A stretch of 22,628 nucleotides of DNA from Myxococcales bacterium (GTDB lineage: Bacteria; Myxococcota; Bradymonadia; UBA7976; UBA1532): the NCBI GenBank assembly GCA_020633515.1, contig JACKDM010000061.1, positions 1 through 22,628 on the forward strand, in the 5' to 3' direction. Numbering within the stretch: position 1 is the stretch's first letter; every line of letters begins with the position of its first letter. Positions 7,005-14,770 of the stretch are shown here, one piece after another. The position numbers and the translations under genes were made by a program. Under the pieces are notes generated by a model. It was not told the DNA's origin, made no database searches, and saw only the letters and a list, made by a program, of their open reading frames with translations.

Positions 7005-7904
7005 AGCGAGCTTATATTGCAGTGTCGCTGGTCGCGTTGTCGTGCGCCGCGTGCCCCGGTCCGGGGGCGGCGGGGCCGGGCGAGGCGGGGGCGAAGCCTT
7101 CGATGGGAGAGAGCATGGATGGGTTCGAGCGGGTGGTGGCATGGGCCGGGGCGGGCGCGCAGGTGATGCGGGCCGATGTCGATGGCATCGCGGGGGTGGC
7201 GCTGTTTCGGGTGGTGCGGCGGCCGGCGGGGGCGTCGGCGCCGGGGCGGGGCGAGGGGGTGGCGCTGGTGGGGGGCGAGGTGCTGAGCGGGGCGGCGGCG
7301 ATGCGGGCGGTGGCGCCGAAGGCGGGGGCGGAGGCCGATCGGCTGGCGCGGCTGGCGTTGGTGTTGCTGGAGCCGCGGTCGGGCACGGTGGAGCCGGGGG
7401 CGCGGGTGGAGGGCGAGGCGGTGGTCTTCGACTGGCGGGTGGGCGAGGGGCCGGGGCGGGCGCTGATGCGGGGGCGGCTGGATCGGGGTTCGTGGGCGCT
7501 GGCGAGCACGCCGGCGGCGGCGGAGGTGGACGCGGTGGCGGAGGCGGTGGCGGCGCTTTCGGGGGCGAGCGACATGACGCGGCAGGCGGCGGTGGCGACG
7601 TTGGCGGCGCGGTGTGACGATCCGCGGGCGGGGGCGGCGCTGCTGGCGGCGCAGGGGCGGGGGCGGTGGAGACGCGGGCGCAGGCGGCGGAGGCGTTGGG
7701 GCGGTGTCCGGCGGTGGGGTGGCCGCGGTGGCGGGGCTGCTGGCGCGGACGCGGCGGCGGTGCGGGCGGGGGCGGCGGCGGCGCTGGGGCGCTGGGGGCG
7801 CGGAGGCGGAGGCGGCGCTGCAGGGCGGCGGCGGCGGGGGAGGCGGACGTGGGGTGAAGCAGGCGATCGGGCGGGCGGTGAAGCGGATCATGGGCGGGAA
7901 GTGA
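7001..7904 (+). CDS. Lipoprotein with HEAT-like repeats, broken by several frame changes
   Basis: Starts at GTG 7001, coupled to the CpXC gene. It begins with a lipoprotein signal peptide (MKRAYIAVSLVALSCAAC; lipid Cys15 or Cys18). About 205 residues follow in one clean frame, the last part reading like HEAT repeats (TRQAAVATLAARCDDP). From about 7650 the coherent sequence jumps frame repeatedly. VETRAQAAEALGRCPAVG is read from 7666, VAAVAGLLA one frame over, and AVRAGAAAALG back in the first frame. EAEAALQ and the terminal VKQAIGRAVKRIMGGK, ending at TGA 7902-7904, are in the third frame. Staying in the first frame instead gives an Arg/Gly-rich tail ending at 7936. At least four indels within about 200 G-rich bases suggest sequencing or assembly errors more than genuine decay. 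Function unknown; probably a surface or periplasmic scaffold. Confidence 0.6.
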
Positions 7905-7922
7905 TCGGCGCGGAGGTGTGGC

Positions 7923-8785
7923 TTGAGCGGCGCTGAGGATGTGAGGCGGACGGTCGCGCTGGGGGCGGCGGTGGGGGTGGCGGTCGACGCGGGGCTGTGC
8001 GCCGAGGTGCTCGATCCGGTGACGGGGGGGCTCGACGCGGGGTTGGTGGAGTGGTCGGTGAACGCGGGCGACGACGCGCGGGGGGCGCTGCGGTTCGGGG
8101 GGGGGGGGGGGAGGCGCCGGCGCGGCGGGGGTGGGTGCCGCGGCCGGGGGGCGCCGCGCTCGGGGCGCTGCGGGCGGCGGTGCCGCAGGGGGGCTTGGTG
8201 GGCGCGGGGTGGGCGTTCGGGGCGGATGGGGCGGCGCGGTTCCGGTGGTGGCAGCTCGCGGGGGAGGACGACGGGGCGGCGCTGCACGCGGGGGCGGCGG
8301 GGCTGGTGGGGGGTGACGTGGCGGCGGTGGCGGCGCGGTGCGGGGGGGCGGCGCGGTGTCGGGCGGTGGGGGCGGAGGTGGGCGAGGATGGGGGGCTCTT
8401 GCGGGCGACGTTGTACTACAGCGTGCTGCGGCCGGCGGTGGCGCTCGGGTTGCTGTCGGTGATCGGGGCACCGGACGAGGCGCGGGGGCGGATGTTGCTG
8501 GCGGGGCTGTGCGGGCTCGATGGGCGCTTCGGGTTGCCGTGGCCGAAGGTGTGGGTGGGGCGCTCGGTGGGGCGCGCGGGGGGTGGGTACAAGCTGTATG
8601 TCTTCTTGCGGGGGGCGGAGCGGCGGCCGAGCGACGCGGCGGTGGTGGAGATGGCGGGCGGTGGGGCGGCGGCGGCGGCGCGGGCGGCGTTCGGGGGGCC
8701 GGCGTGCGCGGTGCCGATCGTGGGGCTGGCCTGGGGCGAGGGGGGCGGGGCGCCGCGGTGGACGGTGTATCTGGCGGATCGGTAG
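7923..8785 (+). CDS. Uncharacterised protein, frame interrupted at a 15-G tract
   Basis: TTG 7923 has a perfect GGAGG (7912-7916) six bases upstream and encodes SGAEDVRRTVALGAAVGVAVD and on to about residue 58. The frame then enters 15 consecutive G's (8097-8111) and degenerates. The coherent sequence continues in another frame (EAPARRGWVPRPGG ... PRWTVYLADR) to the stop at 8783-8785. One extra G (16) or two fewer (13) would join both halves into about 287 residues. No known domain is recognised. The C-terminal half has LYYSVLRPAVALGLLSVIG, KLYVFLRG and VPIVGLAWG segments, suggesting a globular beta-rich protein without signal peptide. It lies 18 bases after the HEAT lipoprotein and probably belongs to the same unit. 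It converges on the transglutaminase gene, leaving only 17 bases between stops. Confidence 0.6.
8097..8111 (+). repeat. 15-nt poly-G homopolymer
   Basis: An uninterrupted run of 15 G's inside a coding region, exactly where the coding frame changes. It is long enough to slip during replication and also to be miscounted by most sequencing platforms. Confidence 0.9.
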
Positions 8786-8802
8786 CGGCGGCCGGCGCGG
8801 CG

Positions 8803-10707
8803 TCAGCGGGTGAGCCAGGCGTCGATGCGGGCGGCGAGGGCTTCGGGGTCGCCGCGGCGGCCGTAGCGGAGCGCGGCGGCGGCGTCGACGAGCGCGGCGG
8901 CGTCGGGGTGGCCGGCGGCGCGGAGGCGGTCGGCGTAGCGGTCGAGGGGTTCGGCAGGAGCGCGGGTGAGGTCGCGGCGGGCGAGGCGGGCTTCGAGGCG
9001 GACGAGGGGGGGCCAGGTCTCGGGGGCGTCGGGGGCGGGGCGGGCGCGGCGGCCGGCGCGGATCCGGCGCCAGAGCAGGAGCAGGACGGCGATGAGGGTG
9101 AGCGCGAGCAGGATCTCGATGGCGGAGAGGTCGGCGAGGCGTTCGAAGGTGTGGCCGAAGCCGCGCTTGAAGAGGTCCCAGCGGGCGGCCCAGGGGCCGA
9201 GGGTGCGGCGCTCGTCTTCGCCGAGGGCGCCGGGGGGGGTGGGGTCCCAGGTGTGCCAGGCGCCGTCGTGCCAGACCTCGACCCAGGCGTGGGCGTCGCG
9301 GGCGCGGACGAGGGCGTAGCCGCCGAGGGGGTTGTGTTCGATGACGCGGTAGCCGGCGACCATGCGGGCGGGGTGGCCGGCGGCGCGGGCGAGGAGGGTG
9401 AAGGCGGAGGCGAAGTATTCGCAGTGGCCGGCGCGGGTGTGGCTGAGGAACCACCAGGTGGGGTCGACGCCGGGGGCGGTGGCGGGGAGGTCGAGGGTGT
9501 AGGTGTAGTCGCGGGCGAGGTGGCGGCGGAGGGCTTCGAGCGCGGCCTCGGGGGTGGGGGCGTCGGCGGTCCACTCGGCGGCGCGCTCGGTGAAGTGGCG
9601 GGTCCAGCGGCGGGGGAGCGCGCGGTCGGCGTCGCCGGGGGGGGCGAGGTGGCGGGCGGCGGGGTCGCCGAGGCGGAGCGTCCAGCTCCGGGGTTCGCTG
9701 ATCATCTCGGGGGGGAGCTCGAGGACGCCGTAGGGGTCGCGGCGGGTGAGCGCGGGGCCGGTGTCGAGGCGGGCGGCGCCGAGGGGGGCGAAGAGGGCGA
9801 GGCCGGCGTCGGCGGCGCCTTCGAGCTGGAGCGGGGGGCCGGGGTCGCCGTGGCCGAGGGGGAGGGGCTGGCCGGGGTGGAAGGGCACGCTGGCCTGGCC
9901 GGGGGCGGCGGCGATGGCCCAGCTCCCGCCGCGGTAGTCGACGTAGACGCGGCCGCGGAGGTGGTCGACGTCGGGGCCTTCGAGGCGGATCTTGACGGCG
10001 TCGTCGAGGGTGATGCGGCCGCCTTCGCCGAGGGCGATGCGGCCTTCGCCGAAGCCGGAGGTGCCGGCGCCGCCGAAGAGGTAGGGGGAGAGGGCGCGGG
10101 TGACGGCGGGTTCGGCTTCGGGGAGCGCCCAGCCGAGGCCGGCGAGGATGGCGAGCGCGAGGCCGAGCGCGAGGGCGAGGGGGGCGAGCGCGCCGTGGAG
10201 GTGGCGGCGGAGCGGGGGCTGGTGGGGGTCGCGGAGGCGGGTGGAGAGCACGCCGGCGACGAGGTAGAGCGCGACGGCGGCGGCGAAGAGGGGGCGGTCG
10301 ACGGCGCGGGCGAGGCCCATGAGCGCGATGAGGCCGGCGGTGAGCGCGAGCGCGGCGCCGCGAGGGTCGGCGCGCCACCAGAGCTGGGGGAGCGCGGCGG
10401 AGAGGCCGCCGATGGTGACGTAGAGGCCGAAGTGGTGGCGGGCGGGGCCGGCGTAGAGGGTGAGGAGGCCGAGCGCGAGGGTGACGGCGAGGAGCTGGAC
10501 GATGAGCTGCACGAGGCGCGCGGGGCGGCGGACGCGGGCGATGAAGCCGGCGAGGAGGAGCGAGGTGGCGAGGCCGGCGCCGAGGCCGGCGTAGCGGCCG
10601 CCGTCGATGAGGAGGAGGAGCGCGGGCACGAGGAGCGCGGTGAGGAGCGCGAGGCGCTCGGGCTGGGGGCGGGCGAAGAGGGGCGGCGCGTGGGGTTCGG
10701 GGGTCAT
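8803..10707 (-). CDS. TgpA-type membrane transglutaminase-like protein
   Basis: 634 residues. About seven hydrophobic segments fill residues 18-195. A periplasmic domain follows, with the transglutaminase core: Cys429 in AGHCEYFASAF, His473 in RDAHAWVEVW and Asp488 in HTWDPTPP, the papain-like triad. A further membrane helix (529-547) and a cytoplasmic C-terminal domain (DUF4129-like position, YADRLRAAG) complete the TgpA layout. In Pseudomonas TgpA is essential and envelope-linked, but its substrate is not settled. The start is ATG 10707 with GGAGG close upstream. The gene is last in an operon behind DUF58 (43-base gap) and MoxR. The coding strand is C-rich, because the plus strand here carries a strong G excess. 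Confidence 0.9.
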   Translation of the reverse strand: MTPEPHAPPLFARPQPERLALLTALLVPALLLLIDGGRYAGLGAGLATSLLLAGFIARVRRPARLVQLIVQLLAVTLALGLLTLYAGPARHHFGLYVTIGGLSAALPQLWWRADPRGAALALTAGLIALMGLARAVDRPLFAAAVALYLVAGVLSTRLRDPHQPPLRRHLHGALAPLALALGLALAILAGLGWALPEAEPAVTRALSPYLFGGAGTSGFGEGRIALGEGGRITLDDAVKIRLEGPDVDHLRGRVYVDYRGGSWAIAAAPGQASVPFHPGQPLPLGHGDPGPPLQLEGAADAGLALFAPLGAARLDTGPALTRRDPYGVLELPPEMISEPRSWTLRLGDPAARHLAPPGDADRALPRRWTRHFTERAAEWTADAPTPEAALEALRRHLARDYTYTLDLPATAPGVDPTWWFLSHTRAGHCEYFASAFTLLARAAGHPARMVAGYRVIEHNPLGGYALVRARDAHAWVEVWHDGAWHTWDPTPPGALGEDERRTLGPWAARWDLFKRGFGHTFERLADLSAIEILLALTLIAVLLLLWRRIRAGRRARPAPDAPETWPPLVRLEARLARRDLTRAPAEPLDRYADRLRAAGHPDAAALVDAAAALRYGRRGDPEALAARIDAWLTR

Positions 10708-10750
10708 CGGGGCCTCCGGCGGCCGGGGGCTCGGCGGGGAAGCAGGGCCG

Positions 10751-12025
10751 TCACGCGGCCTCCAGGGCGAGGCCGTCGCGGATCTCGGCGGGGCGGAGCG
10801 TGGGGAGGGTGTCGCGGGCGGCGAGGCGGCGGGCGGCGCGGTCGTCGGTGACGAGGAGCGGGCGGAGCGCGGGGAGGCGGTCGCGGAGGGCGGCGACGAG
10901 GTGGGCGTGGGCTTCGGTGTAGTCGGCGAGGATGAGCCAGACGGCTTCGCCGGGGGCGAGGCCGGCGCCGATGCGGGCTTCGGCTTCGCGGGCGGCGGCG
11001 GCGGGGAGCGGGGCGGGCTCGGCGGCGGCGAGGAGGTCGAGGGCGCGTTCGAAGGCGGCGGCGTCGTGGCCGACGGTGACCTCGCCGGGCTCGGCGCTGA
11101 GGGTGACGAGCTCGACGCGGGTCTCGCCGCGGGCGGCACACGCGACGAGGGAGGCGGCGAGGCCGGCGGCGGCGTCGAGGTCGTCGCGGCGGGCGCGGCT
11201 CATGCCGGCGTGCAGCGCGACGCGGACGCGGCGGTGGCGGGCTTCGCGGTACTCGCGGACCATGGGTTCGCCGAGGCGGGCCCAGCTCCGGGCGTGCAGG
11301 TCGCGGATCCGGTCGCCCTGGCGGTAGGGGCGGACGCCGAGGAGTTCGAAGGAGTCGCCGGCGCCGCGGGCGTGGCGGGCGCCGGCGAGGGGGACGGGGA
11401 CGGGGGGCGCGGCGGGGCCGTGCAGCGCGACGATGGCGGGCACGACGGTGACGCGGACGGGGTCGGTGAAGGCGAGGTTGCCGCGCATGAGGCCGAGGGG
11501 GCGGACGGAGGCGGCGCTGAAGCGGCCGAGCCAGCGTTCGCCGCGTTCGATGAAGCGGGCGCGGAGCACGACGCGGGCTTCTTCGCCCGGGGCGAGCCGG
11601 GCGACGCCGGGGCGGCGTTCGATCCAGGTGCCGTCCCAGGGGAGGAAGGGGCCGGAGACGCGGAGCGCCCAGAGGGGGCGGGGGCCGCGGTTGTGGAGGA
11701 CGACGGTGAAGGTGATGGTCTCGCCGACGGCGACGCGGGGGGGGTGCTCGACGCGCAGCTCGAGGTGGCGGATCCGGGCGAAGGGGCGGCAGGCGGCGGC
11801 GGCGACGAGCAGGCCGAAGAGGCCGCAGAAGACGAGGTAGAGGTGGCTGAAGCGGACGTCGATGCCGGCGGCGGCGCTGACGAGGGTGGCGACGGCGAGG
11901 AGCTGGCCTTCGGGGGTGAGCGCGAAGAGGTTCTGGAGGCGGCGGCCGAGGCGGCTGTGGGCGAGGGCGTCGAAGCGCTCGGTGGAGCGGGGGATGAGGA
12001 TGTAGTTGAGGCGGCGGAGGTTCAT
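10751..12025 (-). CDS. DUF58 membrane protein
   Basis: 424 residues. Two adjacent N-terminal membrane helices (41-57 and 62-79) are followed by an extracytoplasmic-looking beta domain (HNRGPRPLWALRV). The diagnostic DUF58 core is GVRPYRQGDRIRDLHARSWAR followed by VREYREARHRRVRVAL (230-270), corresponding to the family pattern of Tyr-x3-Asp, Arg, His/Trp, Arg. The C-terminal half resembles a von Willebrand A fold, but the MIDAS serines are not obvious (LHAGMSRAR). DUF58 proteins are found beside MoxR ATPases and transglutaminases and are thought to be remodelled by MoxR. The gaps of 16 bases to MoxR and 43 bases to the transglutaminase support one transcript. Confidence 0.9.
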   Translation of the reverse strand: MNLRRLNYILIPRSTERFDALAHSRLGRRLQNLFALTPEGQLLAVATLVSAAAGIDVRFSHLYLVFCGLFGLLVAAAACRPFARIRHLELRVEHPPRVAVGETITFTVVLHNRGPRPLWALRVSGPFLPWDGTWIERRPGVARLAPGEEARVVLRARFIERGERWLGRFSAASVRPLGLMRGNLAFTDPVRVTVVPAIVALHGPAAPPVPVPLAGARHARGAGDSFELLGVRPYRQGDRIRDLHARSWARLGEPMVREYREARHRRVRVALHAGMSRARRDDLDAAAGLAASLVACAARGETRVELVTLSAEPGEVTVGHDAAAFERALDLLAAAEPAPLPAAAAREAEARIGAGLAPGEAVWLILADYTEAHAHLVAALRDRLPALRPLLVTDDRAARRLAARDTLPTLRPAEIRDGLALEAA

Positions 12026-12041
12026 GGGGGCGCCGCCGGGC

Positions 12042-12974
12042 TCAGGTGGGGACGGGGGCGGCGGCGACGATCTCGGCGACGACCTGCGCGGTGGTGCGGC
12101 CGGCGTACTCGGCCTTGGGGCGGAGCACGAGGCGGTGGGCGAGCACGGCGTCGGCGAGGGCCTGCACGTCGCCGGGGGTGGCGTAGTCGCGGCCGGCGAG
12201 GAGCGCGCGGGCCTGGGCGGCGCGGAAGAGGGCGAGCGCGGCGCGGGGGCTGGCGCCGAGCGCGAGGTCGGGGTGGGCGCGGGTGCGGCGGGCGAGGTCG
12301 AGCAGGTAGCGGCCGACGGGCTCCTCGACGTGCACGCGGCGGACCTCGTCTTGCAGCGCGGTGAGCGCGGGGCCGTCGAGCACGGGCTCGACGCGGTCGA
12401 GGGGGTGGCCGAGGCGCTGGGCGTAGAGCATGTCGAGCTCGCTCTGGCCCTCGGGGTAGCCGAGGCGGATGCGGAGCAGGAAGCGGTCGAGCTGCGCCTC
12501 GGGGAGCGGGTAGGTGCCCTGGTAGTCGGCGGGGTTCTGGGTGGCGACGACGAAGTAGGGGCGGGGCAGCGGGCGGGTGACGCCGTCGGCGGTGATCTGG
12601 CGCTCGCTCATGGCTTCGAGGAGCGCCGACTGGGTGCGGGGCGAGGCGCGGTTGATCTCGTCGGCGAGGAGGATGTGGGTGAAGGCGGGGCCGGGGCGGA
12701 ATTCGAAGCGGCCGTCTTCGGGGTGGAGCACGGCGGCGCCGGTGATGTCGGCGGGCATGAGGTCGGGGGTGAACTGCACGCGCTTGAAGTCGAGCGCGAG
12801 CGAGCGGGCGAGGGCGCGGGCGAGGGTGGTCTTGCCGACGCCGGGCACGTCTTCCATGAGGACGTGGCCCTCGGCGAGCACGCCGACGACGAGCAGCTCG
12901 AGCTGCGGGCGCTTGCCGAGGATGACGGTCTCGAGTCCGGCGACGAGGCGGGCGGCGTCGGGGTGGCTGATCAC
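12042..12974 (-). CDS. MoxR-family AAA+ ATPase
   Basis: 310 residues, full length for MoxR. Walker A is VPGVGKTT (43-50), Walker B ILLADE (101-106) and sensor 1 ATQNP (144-148). LPEAQLDRFLLR (157-168) and NRASPRTQSALLEAM (108-122) are nearly invariant in the family. MoxR proteins act as chaperones that remodel or activate partner proteins, here presumably the DUF58 and transglutaminase products encoded next. The start is GTG 12974; a GAGAG stretch lies upstream but the ribosome site is weak. The gene is first in its operon. The 103-base gap to the upstream gene contains a strong hairpin, which would separate the two transcripts. Confidence 0.93.
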   Translation of the reverse strand: MISHPDAARLVAGLETVILGKRPQLELLVVGVLAEGHVLMEDVPGVGKTTLARALARSLALDFKRVQFTPDLMPADITGAAVLHPEDGRFEFRPGPAFTHILLADEINRASPRTQSALLEAMSERQITADGVTRPLPRPYFVVATQNPADYQGTYPLPEAQLDRFLLRIRLGYPEGQSELDMLYAQRLGHPLDRVEPVLDGPALTALQDEVRRVHVEEPVGRYLLDLARRTRAHPDLALGASPRAALALFRAAQARALLAGRDYATPGDVQALADAVLAHRLVLRPKAEYAGRTTAQVVAEIVAAAPVPT

Positions 12975-13032
12975 GCGGGCTCTCTCGGGCGCGAGGTTGG
13001 CTCTGGCGGGCTCAGAGCGATGGAACGGGCCG

Positions 13033-13064
13033 GGCGGCGCGGGTCTTCCCCCCCGCGCGCCGCC
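13033..13064 (-). terminator. GC-rich hairpin after the coiled-coil gene
   Basis: GGCGGCGCG (13033-13041) pairs perfectly with CGCGCCGCC (13056-13064) around a 14-base loop. It starts 14 bases beyond the stop of the 13078-14604 gene and before the MoxR gene. There is no U-tract, so factor-independent termination is not assured, but its position between two same-strand genes fits a transcript end. Confidence 0.35.
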
Positions 13065-13077
13065 GGTGGACGATGCT

Positions 13078-14604
13078 TCAGACCGCGCGCAGGACGTGGG
13101 TGCGCGCGAGGCGGTTGACGGTCGCGCGGGCGAGCGCGACGACCCCGCAGGTGACGCCGAGCACCGAGACGATCGGGCGGTCGGCGGCGAGCGCGGCCTC
13201 GGCGTAGGCTTCGCTGATCCGGCTCGGCACGACCCAGCGGCTCCACAGGATGAGCGCGTCGCAGCCCTCGACCCGGCCGGCGGCGCGGGCGGGGAGCACC
13301 TCTTCGTCGGCCGAGACGAGGCGGAGGTCGACGGGCTCGCCCTCGCTGAGCGCGCGCAGGCGGCTCTGGGTGGCCTCGGCGCCGCCGATGACGAGCAGGC
13401 GGCGCACGCCGGCCCCGGCGCACTCCTGCACCATGTGGTGGAACCAGCGCTTCTCGGGGTCGCCGCCGCAGACGGTGCACTCGCGGTCGTCGTCGACGCG
13501 GAGCGGGACCTTGTCGGCGGCGCGGGTGACGCGGTTGCAGAGCGGGTGGGCGCAGGTGCGGCGCAGGCGCTCCTCGACGAGCTTTTCGAGCGCGGGCGCG
13601 TCGACCTGGCGGATCGACTTGAGGAGCTGGAGCGCGGTGGACTCGTCGGCGAGCAGGGTCTGGAGCACGCGGACCTGCTGGCGGAAGGCGTCGAGGCCCT
13701 GGCCTTTGAGGAGGCGGATGATGTCGCCGCCCTGCGCGACGGCGCGCTCGAGCTCGAGGGCGCGGGTGCGCCACGCGATCTCGCGCTGGCGGGCGGTCTC
13801 GAGGTCGCCGAGCACGGTGCCGTACTCGATGTCGCCGCGGCGGGCCTCGTCGAGCGCGGCGCGGGCCTCGGTGAGCTCGACCTGGAGGTCGGTGCAGGTC
13901 TGTTCGAGGGTGGCGCGCTCGTCGGTGACGACGGCGAGCTCGTGGCGCAGCCGGGTGCGGTCGAGCTCGAGGCGGTCGTTGTCTTCGCGGAGCGGTTCGA
14001 GCGCGGCGAGCGCCTGGCGGGCGGTGGCGAGCTCGGCGTCGAGGCGCTGCGCGTCGCGGATGTAGCCTTCGGCGCGGGCTTTTTCGACGTCGAGCTTCTG
14101 CTGGAGGCGGTCGCGCTCGGCCTCGGCGCGGGCGATGCGCACCTTGAGGTCGTCGCGGCTGTCGGTGACGCGGGGCGAGGCGGCCGGCGGCGAGACGGCG
14201 ACGATCGCGGGGCGGGTCTCGGGGAGCGCCTGGAGGCCGGCGGTGACGTCGCCGGGGAGGTGGTTCTCGAGGAGCTCGGCGAAGCTGACCTTGAAGCCGT
14301 CGCCGGCGGCGGTCGGGCCGCTCTGCTGGCGGCTCTTGCGCGACTGCGGGGGCGGGGGTCTCGGCGCGGGCGGCAGCGCGGGACGGGCCGGCGGGGGCGG
14401 CGGCGCGGGGCGCGCGGTCGGGGGTCGGGGGGCGGTGGGGCGCGCGGCGCGGCTGCCGAGCGCCTGTCGGGCGGCCTGCGCGACCTCCGAGCGGATGGTG
14501 TCGGCGCGGCGCGCGTTCGGGTAGCCGTTGTCGCGCAGCCACTCGAGCACCGAGTCCTCCTGCAACCCGAGCTCGGCCGCCAGCTTGTACGCCTTGGTCT
14601 TCAC
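13078..14604 (-). CDS. IF2-N-like / coiled-coil / Cys-cluster / DUF2325-like multidomain protein
   Basis: 508 residues. Residues 1-50 (KTKAYKLAAELGLQEDSVLEWL) look like the IF2-N helical domain found at the head of translation factor IF2 and elsewhere in adaptor positions. A Pro/Ala-rich linker (51-95) follows, then a long acidic/basic coiled coil (about 150-345). A four-Cys cluster (C351-x4-C356 and C376-x2-C379) may bind zinc. The tail (400-500: RRLLVIGGAE, CDALILWSR, RPIVSVLGVTCG) resembles DUF2325, a Rossmann-like domain of unknown function. The start is GTG 14604 with a GGAG nearby; upstream in-frame sequence lies within the promoter. There is no GTPase domain, so it is not IF2. It is transcribed alone between a promoter and a hairpin. 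Possible roles include nucleic-acid or ribosome sensing, but that is speculation. Confidence 0.75.
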   Translation of the reverse strand: MKTKAYKLAAELGLQEDSVLEWLRDNGYPNARRADTIRSEVAQAARQALGSRAARPTAPRPPTARPAPPPPPARPALPPAPRPPPPQSRKSRQQSGPTAAGDGFKVSFAELLENHLPGDVTAGLQALPETRPAIVAVSPPAASPRVTDSRDDLKVRIARAEAERDRLQQKLDVEKARAEGYIRDAQRLDAELATARQALAALEPLREDNDRLELDRTRLRHELAVVTDERATLEQTCTDLQVELTEARAALDEARRGDIEYGTVLGDLETARQREIAWRTRALELERAVAQGGDIIRLLKGQGLDAFRQQVRVLQTLLADESTALQLLKSIRQVDAPALEKLVEERLRRTCAHPLCNRVTRAADKVPLRVDDDRECTVCGGDPEKRWFHHMVQECAGAGVRRLLVIGGAEATQSRLRALSEGEPVDLRLVSADEEVLPARAAGRVEGCDALILWSRWVVPSRISEAYAEAALAADRPIVSVLGVTCGVVALARATVNRLARTHVLRAV

Positions 14605-14633
14605 GGGACTCCGCTGCTCGCTCCGCCGCGGCC

Positions 14634-14663
14634 AGTGTAAGGGAGCCGTCGCCGGGTTGTCAC
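14634..14663 (-). promoter_or_regulatory. Promoter of the IF2-N/coiled-coil gene
   Basis: On the minus strand, GTGACA (14663-14658) and TACACT (14639-14634) are spaced by 18 bases. The predicted transcript start is about 23 bases upstream of the GTG at 14604. This is one of the better sigma-70-like matches in the window. Confidence 0.5.
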
Positions 14664-14770
14664 GTCGACGCCCTCGGCTCGCGCCCGCTCCACCTCGCAC
14701 CGACACGGAAAGTGATGCACGGCGGGCAGGTGGGGTTCTACACGAGGCGGGCGGCGCGCGTCGAGGCGTG

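Noticed and set aside
3503..8785. A complete extracellular contractile injection system
   Set aside because: No sheath, tube, baseplate, spike or AAA loader gene is present; only a cargo-like protein.
6968..10378. A 1136-codon Arg/Pro-rich minus-strand frame
   Set aside because: It crosses several real genes on both strands and is a product of the G-skewed sequence.
8338..10851. An 837-codon open frame on the plus strand opposite the transglutaminase gene
   Set aside because: Composition is almost only Gly/Ala/Glu/Val, with no motif. It is the antisense of a gene with a full catalytic triad, and high GC keeps such frames open.
13078..14604. Translation initiation factor IF2
   Set aside because: Only the N-terminal-like domain is present; there is no G-domain, and the rest is coiled coil and a DUF2325-like tail.
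12577..14640. A 687-codon plus-strand frame over the MoxR start and the coiled-coil gene
   Set aside because: It is antisense to genes with recognisable motifs, with no ribosome site and no domain.
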